Below, one piece after another: positions 55,845 to 63,767 of a stretch of DNA of 64,000 bases. The stretch comes from Nonomuraea polychroma (GTDB lineage: Bacteria; Actinomycetota; Actinomycetes; Streptosporangiales; Streptosporangiaceae): the NCBI RefSeq assembly GCF_004011505.1, contig NZ_SAUN01000001.1, forward strand, positions 868,001-932,000, in the 5' to 3' direction. A program made the position numbers and the translations under genes. How positions within the stretch are numbered: the first letter of the stretch is position 1; every line of letters begins with the position of its first letter. Below the pieces are notes generated by a model, which was given only the letters and a program-made list of their open reading frames with translations, was not told the origin of the DNA and did no database searches.

Positions 55845-56834
55845 CTAGGGGAGGCGGAGCTCGGCGAACACGCCGCGGTGGTCGGTGCGCGGCACGTCCG
55901 CGACCTCGACCCGGTGCACGCTCACCCGCCGGTCTGCCACGACGTGGTCGATGGCGATGATGGGCGGGATCGCCCGGAAGTTCGGCCACGTCGGGACCAG
56001 GCCCTTGCCCACCTGGTCGGCCGCGTCCACGTAGCCGCGGCTCAGCAGATCGCGGAACGCGCGGTGGTCGAGGCTGGCGTTGAAGTCGCCGGCCAGCACC
56101 CGGACAGCCGACGGGGACGCGGGCGGCAGGGCGCCCAGCGCGGCGTTCCACTCCGCCTCCATGCGGCCCAGCGGTGGATTGGGGTGGATGGCCACGATCT
56201 CGACCTTGCTGCCGCCGGGCAACGCCATGGTGGCGGCGGGCATGTTGTGCCCGATCGGGGTGAACAGCCCCGTCAGCTCGGTCACCGGGTGCGTGGCGTA
56301 GATGCCGCTGCCGGTCGCGCCGAACTCCTCCTGCAGCACACGATGTGGCAGCAGCTGCTTCAGACCGGCCGCGTCCAGCCGCTCGACCGCGTCCGGGGTC
56401 AGCTCCAGCGCGGTGAAGACATCGACGTCGTACCGCCGCACGAGGTCGACCACGGTCGGGGCATCGCCCCGGCCGAACAGGTTGATCGTCAGCACCCGCA
56501 GCGGCGCGCCGGTCGCCGCAGGCTGGTCCGTGGTCATCAGCCGCGGCGCCACGCAGGCGGCCATGACCACGCAGGCGAGCGCGGCGACGAGTGCGGCCGG
56601 CCGGTTGCGCCTGATCAGCAAGAGGGCGGTCAGCGCTGCCAGCACCACGCCGTACGGCGTCACGGTCATCAGCTGGGTGACGAACGAACCCTGCTCCAGG
56701 CCGCCGGCCCTGATCGCGGCCCACAGGGCCAGCAAGGCGACGACCGTCCAGGACATCCATCTCCTGCGTCGCCGGCGTTTCGTCGCCGGCTGGGCGTCCG
56801 CCGCGGCCGGCTCGGTCCCGACCGTCGTGCTCAC
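55845..56834 (-). CDS. Membrane-anchored endonuclease/exonuclease/phosphatase family protein
   Basis: A ~329-residue protein. After a basic stretch (TKRRRRRRW) come three hydrophobic helices (~residues 30-110), then an EEP domain: L-R-V-L-T-I-N-L-F-G-R-G, V-F-T-A-L-E-L-T-P, A-I-H-P-N-P-P, L-A-G-D-F-N-A-S (catalytic Asp/Asn), I-D-H-V-V-A and T-D-H-R-G-V-F (catalytic His). The catalytic domain should lie outside the membrane, like other actinobacterial proteins of this plan, which may hydrolyse phospholipids or nucleic acid. I prefer GTG 56834, preceded by ACAGGA; ATG 56861 is possible. Confidence 0.82.
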   Translation of the reverse strand: MSTTVGTEPAAADAQPATKRRRRRRWMSWTVVALLALWAAIRAGGLEQGSFVTQLMTVTPYGVVLAALTALLLIRRNRPAALVAALACVVMAACVAPRLMTTDQPAATGAPLRVLTINLFGRGDAPTVVDLVRRYDVDVFTALELTPDAVERLDAAGLKQLLPHRVLQEEFGATGSGIYATHPVTELTGLFTPIGHNMPAATMALPGGSKVEIVAIHPNPPLGRMEAEWNAALGALPPASPSAVRVLAGDFNASLDHRAFRDLLSRGYVDAADQVGKGLVPTWPNFRAIPPIIAIDHVVADRRVSVHRVEVADVPRTDHRGVFAELRLP

Positions 56835-56914
56835 TCCGCAGTCCTGTCCCCCGATTGGCATCACAACTTGAACCTTAAACGGATTCGTGCGCGGCGAGCG
56901 CGCACCAGGCCGTG

Positions 56915-57706
56915 TCAGCGCTTGCGGCCGGCCCCGCCGTACATCCAGGTCGCCGTGTCGGGGAAGAGCGGGGTCTCGCGCCACTGGGAGACCCCGACGA
57001 GGCCCGGCTCGATCACGTCGAACCCGTCGAAGTAGCGGGCGATCTGCGCGCCGGTGCGCGGCGTGCGGTGCATCGCCTGGCTCCGGGTCGCCGCCAGGTA
57101 GTCGTCGGCGATCTGCTTGGGCACGAGGTCGAGCGTCAGGTGGCTCAGCACCAGATAGCTGCCGGCGGGCAGGGCGTCGGCGAACGCCTTGACGATGCCG
57201 GCCGGGTCGTCCTGGTCCGGGATGTGCATGAGGATCGCGACCATCATGAGCGCGATCGGCTGGGTGAAGTCCAGCGTCTCGCGTACCTCGGGGTGGTCGA
57301 GGACGGAACGCGGATCGCGCACGTCCGCCTCGATGTACGCGGTCTTGCCCTCGCGCGTGCCGGTCAGCAGGGCCCGGGCGTGAGCCATCACGATGGGGTC
57401 GTTGTCGACGTAGACGATCCGCGACTCCGGCGCCTCGGCCTGCGCGACCTCGTGCACGTTGCCCTGGGTCGGGATGCCCGTGCCCAGGTCGAGGAACTGC
57501 CGGATGCCGAGCTGCGCGAGGTGGCGTACGGCCCGGCCGAGGAAAGCTCGGTTGTTCCTGGCACTCTCGCGGACCCCTGGCACCGCGGCCATGGTCGCTT
57601 CGGCCACCCGGCGATCGGCCTCGAAGTTGTCCTTACCGCCCAGCCAGTAGTCGTAGACGCGGGCCGAGTGGGGGATGTTCGGGTTGATCCCCTGAGGTTC
57701 GCTCAC
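56915..57706 (-). CDS. SAM-dependent methyltransferase, DUF574 family
   Basis: A 263-residue protein of the actinomycete-specific DUF574 methyltransferase family. It starts N-P-N-I-P-H-S-A-R-V-Y-D-Y-W-L-G-G-K-D-N-F-E-A-D-R, continues with F-L-D-L-G-T-G-I-P-T (SAM site) and V-Y-V-D-N-D-P-I-V, and ends near W-M-Y-G-G. Genomes of this group carry many copies, often unlinked. The acceptor is unknown. The start is GTG 57706. Confidence 0.9.
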   Translation of the reverse strand: MSEPQGINPNIPHSARVYDYWLGGKDNFEADRRVAEATMAAVPGVRESARNNRAFLGRAVRHLAQLGIRQFLDLGTGIPTQGNVHEVAQAEAPESRIVYVDNDPIVMAHARALLTGTREGKTAYIEADVRDPRSVLDHPEVRETLDFTQPIALMMVAILMHIPDQDDPAGIVKAFADALPAGSYLVLSHLTLDLVPKQIADDYLAATRSQAMHRTPRTGAQIARYFDGFDVIEPGLVGVSQWRETPLFPDTATWMYGGAGRKR

Positions 57707-57804
57707 GACCAGAATCCTAGGTCATGCTCGGATTTAGAGCATTTAGGGCATCTTCCTCCCATGTGTGGGGCTGTAGCCGTAGAAGTCCCACGGGCGCTGA
57801 GCGG

Positions 57805-57981
57805 TCAGAGAGCCTGGATGACGCTGTGCGTCACGATGACCACCCTGTCGCCGGGACGGATGGGCACCGTGCCCACCTCGGGCCGCGTCACCGGCATGCC
57901 GGGCGGCCAATTCCCCCGCTTGCCACGCACGGTCATCACGGACAGGCAGCCGATCAGAAACGAGATCACGAAGAGCGTCAT
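57805..57981 (-). CDS. Small membrane-anchored protein
   Basis: A 58-residue peptide. ATG 57981 follows GGGAGGGG. It begins M-T-L-F-V-I-S-F-L-I-G-C-L-S-V-M-T-V, a short membrane segment or signal, followed by R-G-K-R-G-N-W and a Pro-rich soluble part with two Val-rich strands. No family recognised. Its start codon overlaps the stop of the Val-rich frame at 57978-58448 (ATGA), which hints at coupling if that frame is expressed. Confidence 0.5.
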   Translation of the reverse strand: MTLFVISFLIGCLSVMTVRGKRGNWPPGMPVTRPEVGTVPIRPGDRVVIVTHSVIQAL

Positions 57982-58448
57982 GGGTCCCCTCCCACCCGCG
58001 GTTGTCGCGGCCCGCGCCCAGTAGACGCCTGTACGTGGCGAAACGGCTGACGGCCGATCGGCCGTCGTGCCGCCCCCTGGACGGCGCACCAGGGTGAGAA
58101 CGGCGATGAACACCGCAGGAAAGCCGGCCCCAGGAAAAGAGCCATGCGACCCATGACCTCATCCGCCGTCACGACCGCCACGACGACCGACACGATGACG
58201 GCCACGACGACCGGCACGATGACGGCCACGACGACCGGCACGATGACGGCCACGACGACCGGCACGATGACGGCCACGACGACCGGCACGATGACGGCCA
58301 CGACGACCGGCACGATGACGGCCACGACGACCGGCACGATGACGGCCACGACGACCGGCACGATGACGGCCGCGACGACCGCCGTCACGACTACGGAAAG
58401 ACGGTCCCGATTCACCGGGGAAACCCCATTCCGTTTCTTTTTGCCCAC
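57978..58448 (-). CDS. Possible Val-rich repeat membrane protein
   Basis: A 156-codon frame starting GTG 58448 (basic MGKKKRN). Residues ~20-95 are made of eight-residue repeats V-I-V-P-V-V-V-A, encoded by the 24-bp tandem array. If translated this gives a long, Pro-punctuated hydrophobic region followed by a Cys/Arg-rich tail. Support: the stop overlaps the next start by four bases and the frame stays open. Against: the repeat leaves all frames open and there is no ribosome-binding site. Confidence 0.3.
   Translation of the reverse strand: MGKKKRNGVSPVNRDRLSVVVTAVVAAVIVPVVVAVIVPVVVAVIVPVVVAVIVPVVVAVIVPVVVAVIVPVVVAVIVPVVVAVIVSVVVAVVTADEVMGRMALFLGPAFLRCSSPFSPWCAVQGAARRPIGRQPFRHVQASTGRGPRQPRVGGDP
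58177..58368. repeat. 24-bp tandem repeat, eight copies
   Basis: The unit starts GCCACGACGACC and ends CACGATGACG. Copies begin at 58177, 58201, 58225, 58249, 58273, 58297, 58321 and 58345. The first has one substitution; the other seven are identical; a degenerate ninth follows to about 58389. Identity between copies implies recent expansion by slippage. Confidence 0.95.
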
Positions 58449-58504
58449 CCTGCGCTGCGTTATCGTGAGACCCGTCTTGTGCTCCCAGCGCGTGCGGACG
58501 GCCC

Positions 58505-59659
58505 ATGGCTCACCCCGGTTCCACGAGGTACGACTCGGCGACCAGGCAGTTCGAAAAGGCCACTGCGCGCACCGCTGCGGGCGCGCGCAGTGTGGTGGGT
58601 GCGGTGGCGGTCGTCTCGGCGGCGTTCGGCGCCGTCGCGCCGGTTTCCTGGTCGTGGCTGGCGCCCATGGTGGCGACGCACCTCGTGTGCACGGCCCTGT
58701 TCGTGGGCGTGTGGTGGCGCAAGGCGCCGTTGCCTCACTGGCTGGTGGCCGGTGATGTGGTCATCACGGTCGCGCTGTGCCTCGCGCAGCGCCATCTCGT
58801 CGCCACCGAGGCGCTCGACACGGGGTCGAGCTGGGTCGCGGGGCTGGTCACGATGACCATCGTCATCGCCGGGGTCACCTGGAAACCTCAGGTGGTCGTC
58901 CCCGTGGGGTTGGCCGTCGCGGGGGCGTACGCGGCCGGCGTACGCATCGCCTCGCCCTCCCACGACGTGGCCGGCACCCTGGGCATCCACCTCGTGCAGC
59001 TGCTCGCGATCGTCCTGCTGATGACGCTGCTGCGCCGCTCGGCCGCCGCGACCGACACCTTCCTGGAGCGGAAGGTACGCGCCGAGATCTCGCTCATGGT
59101 CGAGCGGCTACGCCGCGAGGACGAGCTGAAGCAGGTCGGCAGCATTCACGAGACCGCGCTGCACACGCTGACGATGGTCGGCCTGGGCACCTACGACGAG
59201 CCGTCGCCCACGCTGAGCGCCCAGGTCAGGACCGACCTGGCGGCGCTGGAGAAACTGCGCGACGCGCCCCGCGCCGACGCCGCCCCGATCGCCCTGGACA
59301 CCCTGCTGGACGAGGTCGCCGGGCGGGTCACGGGCCTGGAGGTCCGCAGGGACCTCACACCCGAGACGGTGCCGGGCAACGTCGCCGAGCGCTTCGCCCG
59401 TGCCGTCACCGAGGCGCTGGCGAACATCGCCCTGCACGCCGGCGTACGCGAGGCCGAGCTGGTCTCCCGCAGACGCGACGGCCAGATCCTGGTGGAGGTG
59501 GCCGACGCGGGCCGCGGCTTCGATCAGGATCAGCTGCCGCCCGACCGGTTCGGCGTCCGCGGCTCGATCCTCGACATGATGCGTTCCCTGCCGAACGGCG
59601 GCGCCGAGATCTCCTCCAGCGCGCACGGCACCCGCGTGAGCCTGTGGTGGCGGCCATGA
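58505..59659 (+). CDS. Membrane sensor histidine kinase (NarL-type partner)
   Basis: A 384-residue kinase. Five to six hydrophobic helices cover residues ~28-175, a coiled linker follows, then the phosphoacceptor segment G-S-I-H-E-T-A-L-H-T-L with His215. The ATPase domain keeps its N-box (E-A-L-A-N-I-A-L-H-A-G), G1 box (D-A-G-R-G-F) and a final G-T-R-V-S-L. It should phosphorylate the response regulator encoded two genes downstream. It overlaps the second sensor by ATGA. The signal is unknown; there is no extracellular domain, so a membrane or intramembrane cue is likely. Confidence 0.85.
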   Translation: MAHPGSTRYDSATRQFEKATARTAAGARSVVGAVAVVSAAFGAVAPVSWSWLAPMVATHLVCTALFVGVWWRKAPLPHWLVAGDVVITVALCLAQRHLVATEALDTGSSWVAGLVTMTIVIAGVTWKPQVVVPVGLAVAGAYAAGVRIASPSHDVAGTLGIHLVQLLAIVLLMTLLRRSAAATDTFLERKVRAEISLMVERLRREDELKQVGSIHETALHTLTMVGLGTYDEPSPTLSAQVRTDLAALEKLRDAPRADAAPIALDTLLDEVAGRVTGLEVRRDLTPETVPGNVAERFARAVTEALANIALHAGVREAELVSRRRDGQILVEVADAGRGFDQDQLPPDRFGVRGSILDMMRSLPNGGAEISSSAHGTRVSLWWRP

Positions 59660-60774
59660 CGGAAGAGATCGAGCAGGTGGCGGAGCGGTACGCCCGCTTC
59701 ACCGCACTCGGCGCCGCGGTGATCGCGGCCGTGTGGCACATCGGGTACGACCTCACCGTCACGATCACCGGCTGGTCCGCCTTCCGGTGGCCGTGGCTGG
59801 CGTTGGCGGCCTGGACCGCGTACTCGGCGATCTTCGTGGTCGCCCTGCGCTCCCTCACGCGCACGTCGCGCGGTCCCGCGAGGATCCGCGAGCTCGCCGT
59901 CGTCACGCTGGCCATCGACGTCGCGGTGATCCTGTCGCTCCGCCCAGGAGAGCTGCTCGGCATCAGCGACTGGGCGTGGGGGTCCGTGGGCTGGGTCGCC
60001 GTCATGCTGGTGTGGGGGCGGGCCCGCTGGCGGGCCGAGCTGATCGCCTTCGTCGCCGCCAACGCCGGCATCATGCTGGCGGCCATGATCCTGACCGGGA
60101 CGCTGGACCGCGTGTCCATCTCCAAATACCTGGTGGTCATCGCCGGCGGGGTCACCATGCAGCTCGGTTACACGTGGGGCTGCCGCATGCTGCTGTCCCG
60201 CGCCGAGGACGCAGTCCTGCTGGCCCGCCGGCTCGCCGCCGACGACGCCCTGCGCGAGTCCGCCCAGCGCATCCACGCCGACCGGATCCGCAGGTACGCG
60301 GCGATCCGCGACGTGGCCGAGTCGCTGCTCCAGCAGCTCGGCGACGGCGCCGACCCGGGCGACCCGCGCGTGCGCGAGGACTGCACGGCCGGGGCCCTGC
60401 GGCTGCGGCGGCTCATCACGGAACGGGAGGACGTACCCGATGAGCTGGTGGCCACGCTGCGCGAGCGCATCGAGGCGGCCGAGCGGCGCAAGGTCATGGT
60501 GACGGCCCCGCCGTTCGGCGGCTACCTGCCCGGCCTGCCCGACGGGGTACGGGAGGATCTTCTCAGAGCACCCATCCGGGCGCTCGACGGCGCGAGGTCG
60601 CGGGCGCGCGTCACTGTGTCCGCGATGTCCACCATGGTCAGCGTGGCCGTCGTGGCCGACAATGACGACCTGCCGATCAGCGCCGCACCCGTACACGAGC
60701 CGAGCGGCGTCGTCGTCACCTATCAGCGGCAGGGAGGTGAGGTATGGGTCAACAGCATCTGGCAAGGCCCGTGA
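59656..60774 (+). CDS. Second membrane sensor, apparently degenerate kinase
   Basis: A 372-residue protein of the same layout: about five membrane helices (residues ~15-180), a coiled segment, and Q-R-I-H-A-D-R-I-R-R-Y-A-A-I-R-D-V with His207 at the place of a phosphoacceptor. The C-terminal domain, however, lacks a recognisable N-box asparagine and the D-x-G-x-G box; instead it has V-S-A-M-S-T-M-V-S-V-A-V-V-A-D-N-D-D-L. It may be a pseudokinase that partners or restrains the intact kinase. Its last 31 bases overlap the response regulator gene. Confidence 0.75.
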   Translation: MTEEIEQVAERYARFTALGAAVIAAVWHIGYDLTVTITGWSAFRWPWLALAAWTAYSAIFVVALRSLTRTSRGPARIRELAVVTLAIDVAVILSLRPGELLGISDWAWGSVGWVAVMLVWGRARWRAELIAFVAANAGIMLAAMILTGTLDRVSISKYLVVIAGGVTMQLGYTWGCRMLLSRAEDAVLLARRLAADDALRESAQRIHADRIRRYAAIRDVAESLLQQLGDGADPGDPRVREDCTAGALRLRRLITEREDVPDELVATLRERIEAAERRKVMVTAPPFGGYLPGLPDGVREDLLRAPIRALDGARSRARVTVSAMSTMVSVAVVADNDDLPISAAPVHEPSGVVVTYQRQGGEVWVNSIWQGP

Positions 60775-61472
60775 CGGTCGCCCTGGTGGAGGACCACCAG
60801 GTCGTGGTGGACGGGGTGCGGTCATGGTTCGCGAGCTCCGCCGCCTCCGGGCCGTCGGAGCTCGAGCCGAGGCCGGTCGAGCTGGTCGCCCAGGGGCCCA
60901 CGATCGAGTCGGTCGCCGGCACCGACGCCGACGTGCTGCTGCTCGACCTCAACCTCAACGGCACCATGGTCATCGACCGGGTGGCCGAGCTGTGCCAGGG
61001 CGGGCAGCGGGTCATCGTCTTCTCCGAGCACGAGGAGCCGGAGACGGTACGCGCCGTGCTGGATGCGGGGGCCTCGGCGTTCATCGGCAAGGGCCGGGCC
61101 ACGCGCGAATCGTGCGTCGAGACCATCCTGGAGGTGGCCGCCGACCGGCCCAGCGTGACGCCGCCGATGGCGCAGGCGATCGCGACCGACGAGCGGCCGC
61201 ACCGGCCGCAGCTGTCGGACAAGGAGCGGGAGGCCCTGCTGTTCTGGTTCCAGTCGATGTCGAAGGCGTCGGTGGCGGCGCGGATGGGGATCAAGGAGCG
61301 GACGGTGCGCCAGTACATCGACCGGGCCCGCGTCAAGTACGCGGCGGCCGGCCGCCCCGCCCCCACCAAGGAGAAACTCCTGATCTGCGCCATCCAGGAC
61401 GGCCTCATCCAACCCGACGAGGTCATCATCTACACGTCCCTGGCTGCCAAGACGTCGCCTGACCAGGGATGA
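60744..61472 (+). CDS. NarL/LuxR-type response regulator
   Basis: A 242-residue regulator. The receiver domain has E16-D17, the phosphoacceptor Asp68 in V-L-L-L-D-L-N, and Lys in F-I-G-K-G. The C-terminal helix-turn-helix L-S-D-K-E-R-E-A-L-L-F-W-F...K-A-S-V-A-A-R-M-G-I-K-E-R-T-V-R-Q-Y-I is LuxR-like with a longer tail than usual (~35 residues beyond the recognition helix). ATG 60744 follows GGAGGTGAGGT and lies inside the upstream gene. It is the DNA-binding output of the three-gene system. Confidence 0.87.
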   Translation: MGQQHLARPVTVALVEDHQVVVDGVRSWFASSAASGPSELEPRPVELVAQGPTIESVAGTDADVLLLDLNLNGTMVIDRVAELCQGGQRVIVFSEHEEPETVRAVLDAGASAFIGKGRATRESCVETILEVAADRPSVTPPMAQAIATDERPHRPQLSDKEREALLFWFQSMSKASVAARMGIKERTVRQYIDRARVKYAAAGRPAPTKEKLLICAIQDGLIQPDEVIIYTSLAAKTSPDQG

Positions 61473-61476
61473 ATCT

Positions 61477-61528
61477 CCTGGACCTCGGGCCTACCGGCAG
61501 GAGGGGGCCGGCAGGACCGGGGTCCAGG
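61477..61528. terminator. Bidirectional terminator
   Basis: CCTGGACC (61477-61484) pairs with GGTCCAGG (61521-61528) and encloses a CCGGC/GCCGG stem. It lies exactly between the convergent stops at 61472 and 61529. Confidence 0.65.
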
Positions 61529-62103
61529 TCATCGGCGTCCGCGGAGAAGCTCGGCAGGGTCGAAACTGACCAGGAACGGCGTCGTCAAATTGGCGATGGT
61601 ACCGGCCTTGTAGGCGGTGGGTGGATCGTAGTTGTCGCCGTTGAGCTGATAGACGTAGAGGGTCGGTCCTTCGTCCGGCTCGATCCGCCAGTAGAGGGGG
61701 ATGCCAGCCCTGGCATACGCAAGAGCCTTGAGACCCTCGTCCCGCATTCTTGTGCTCGGGCTGCCGACCTCTACGGCGAGCAGAATGTCGCGGGGAGAGA
61801 ACATGAGTCCCACGGATTCCGAGGACTCCTCGCGCACGACGACGAGGTCGGGTATGTAGTAGTCCTTGTCCGTCACCCTCAGATTGACGGTCGACAAGGG
61901 CTCCAACTCAAGCGGTAGCGCACCTCGAGTAAGCGCTCCAGCCGACGGATGACGCGCTGGTGGAGGGGGGTAGGGGAAGGGTTCACCAGTAGGCTCCCGT
62001 TGAAGAGCTCGTAGCGGTTCCCGTCATCTGGGAACTCGAGCAGGTCGTCGACCGTGTACGCCGGCTTGCCGAAAGGAATCTTGGCTGGTTCGATCGTTGC
62101 CAT
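61529..62103 (-). pseudogene. Uma2 family (PD-(D/E)XK-like) gene with a one-base frameshift
   Basis: The N-terminal part from ATG 62103 reads Y-T-V-D-D-L-L-E-F-P-D-D-G-N-R-Y-E-L-F-N-G-S and P-S-P-T-P-L-H-Q-R-V-I-R-R-L, the Uma2 start. It loses frame near 61920. The C-terminal part continues in the -1 frame with A-L-P-L-E-L-E-P-L-S-T-V, Y-Y-I-P-D-L-V-V-V (catalytic Asp), L-A-V-E-V-G-S-P-S-T (catalytic Glu) and Y-W-R-I-E-P-D-E. Restoring one base around the GAGGTGCGC segment rejoins a normal ~190-residue protein. Uma2 proteins are multicopy nuclease-like proteins of unclear role. A sequencing error would look the same. Confidence 0.75.
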
Positions 62104-62166
62104 TGCGGTCACCCACTCAATATCGGGAGTCTCGCCCTCGCTCACATGCTACTTCCCCGATTTTCG

Positions 62167-62631
62167 TCACCTGAAGTCGTCGGGGCGATCACAGACTGCA
62201 TCGAAGGCGGCATTTCTGGGGAATTCGCCCAGTGCTGACCGCCCTCCCTGCTGTTCAAGTATGGGGATCTCCCGCTGGGCCGTCTGGTCTATGAGCCGCC
62301 GATCAGCCAATGGGTTCTTGAGGTGAAGCTCGACCTTGCGGTAATAGGCCATATCCGTGTGCGCTAATCCTTCCTCCCAGGGAAACAGCGGCTCACAGTT
62401 ATCACGAACCCTTATCCCAATAGTCACGTCGGTAGCCTGTTCGGAGACTGTCGAACTAGTTATCTCATGGCAGGAACCCACTTGCGCGGTGACAGTGACC
62501 GTCTTCCCATCGGGGGATACAGTCGCGGACGCGATGTCATACCACTGCGGTTGCCGGCCACAGGCACTCAGCGTGACAACGGCACCGACCGTCGCCATCA
62601 GATATCCAGCGGTCCGAGCGCGAGTGTCCAT
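62167..62631 (-). CDS. Small lipoprotein, function unknown
   Basis: A 154-residue lipoprotein. The signal ends V-V-T-L-S-A-C with Cys24 lipidated. The mature part is a beta-rich domain (I-A-S-A-T-V-S-P-D-G-K-T-V-T-V-T-A-Q-V-G-S-C, then V-T-I-G-I-R-V-R-D-N-C) with three Cys, followed by a charged helical tail. Base composition is lower in G+C than the surroundings. No family recognised. ATG 62631 is chosen because it gives the lipoprotein signal; a much longer open frame upstream is not supported. Confidence 0.6.
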   Translation of the reverse strand: MDTRARTAGYLMATVGAVVTLSACGRQPQWYDIASATVSPDGKTVTVTAQVGSCHEITSSTVSEQATDVTIGIRVRDNCEPLFPWEEGLAHTDMAYYRKVELHLKNPLADRRLIDQTAQREIPILEQQGGRSALGEFPRNAAFDAVCDRPDDFR

Positions 62632-62999
62632 TTGTTGAGCTTTCTGAGTGCGAGCCGCGGTTGCCGGAGAATATGGATTCCCTGCACCATAACGTGGCGC
62701 AGGCCGTCGCGACCGACGAGGAGCCGCCCACCCGCAGCTGTCGCGCTGAGATCTGTGGATGGCGCCATGCCGCGAGGATCGCTGACGTCCTGACAGGAGA
62801 TGTTTCCTCACTGTTGAACCCGCCGACAGGCGGGCGTTCCCAGGCGCGCCGCGGCGGGGCCCAGGATCGACGCCGCGACGAGGAGCCGGCGCTGACCGAC
62901 CGAGACCCGGGTCGCCCGGTCGCCTGCCCCTTTCCCCGGAGCGGTTGCGACCCCCACTGCGGCGGCGGGCCAGAAGGCCGCCTCGCGAAGGAGTGATCC
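62632..62999. other. Degenerate intergenic stretch
   Basis: About 370 bases with no supported gene. Open frames here have mixed codon use and no motifs. A short hairpin lies at CCCGCC-GACA-GGCGGG near 62819-62834. It looks like gene debris between two disrupted or atypical genes. Confidence 0.45.
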
Positions 63000-63516
63000 A
63001 TGCCCGGCACGTTCCTGTCCACGCTGACCACGGGCGCCTGACCACGGCGGCGCTCGCCGGCGGCAGCCCGGCCGCGGCCGCCGCCACGTGCGCGGACGCC
63101 GCGGCGAGGCCAGTGACGACGAGCGCGGTGTTCAGCGAGCCGGTGGGCGGCGACCCGGTCGCCATCTGGCGCGAACTGTGCGGCATGGTACGGCAGGCGC
63201 CTGCGGAGGCCCGCATCCAGATCGCCCATTTCGTCATGTCGGGCGCGGCGGGCACGGAGTTCGCCGACGAGCTGATCAAGGCGCACCGCCGCGACGTGGA
63301 CGTGCGGGTCATCCTGGACGGCGACACGCGCGGCGTCAGCTCGGCTACGAGGAAGCGGCTCGCGAGAGGTACCTCGAGGACGACTACGGCTCCGGCAGCT
63401 ACCAGCGCGGAGCCGAATACCAGGAGCAGAAGCGGCTGAAGTCGGCTATCACCGAATGGCCTTACAGGCACGTCGACGGCATGTTCAACGATGGTCCTCT
63501 CGACTTCACCCCTTGA
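63000..63516 (+). pseudogene. Secreted phospholipase D-like gene broken by two frameshifts
   Basis: ATG 63000 has a good ribosome-binding site (AAGGAG). Its frame gives a signal start (M-P-G-T-F-L-S-T-L-T-T-G-A) and stops at 63039-63041. One base off, the signal continues L-T-T-A-A-L-A-G-G and runs into V-F-S-E-P-V-G-G-D-P-V-A-I-W-R-E-L, I-Q-I-A-H-F-V-M-S-G and V-D-V-R-V-I-L-D-G, the N-terminal fold of PLD-like proteins. Near 63330 the sensible frame changes again (Y-E-E-A-A-R-E-R-Y-L-E-D-D-Y) and ends at 63516. The HKD catalytic motifs are absent, so the gene is truncated as well as shifted. Confidence 0.6.
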
Positions 63517-63681
63517 CCGCCGTCGCCTCCGGCCGGGCCCTCGTCCTTGTGCCCGACCGGTGGCGGCCTGCGGTGAAACTTTCACCCTTGCGACCGCTGT
63601 TCGGAAAGCCTTTTCCGCTGTTCATACGCCGCATTGACCAGGCATGGCGTGGCGACCGCGACATTGACAAATGGCCATCAC

Positions 63682-63730
63682 TTGGCCGGGTGGATGCGGT
63701 CAGATAGCGTCCGTATTGGGAGCGCTCCCA
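63682..63730 (+). promoter_or_regulatory. Promoter with CebR/CelR operator for the LPMO gene
   Basis: TGGGAGCGCTCCCA (63717-63730) is a perfect 14-base palindrome, identical to the site bound by CelR of Thermobifida fusca and CebR of Streptomyces, LacI-family repressors released by cellobiose. A plausible promoter (TTGGCC 63682-63687, 17 bases, TAGCGT 63705-63710) puts the transcription start at the operator, so bound repressor would block initiation. Confidence 0.85.
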
Positions 63731-63767
63731 GACACCGGAACCCCGACCGGAACACGGAGACCGCACA

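Noticed and set aside
58177..58389. A CRISPR array
   Set aside because: Repeats are directly adjacent with no spacers; this is a simple tandem repeat.
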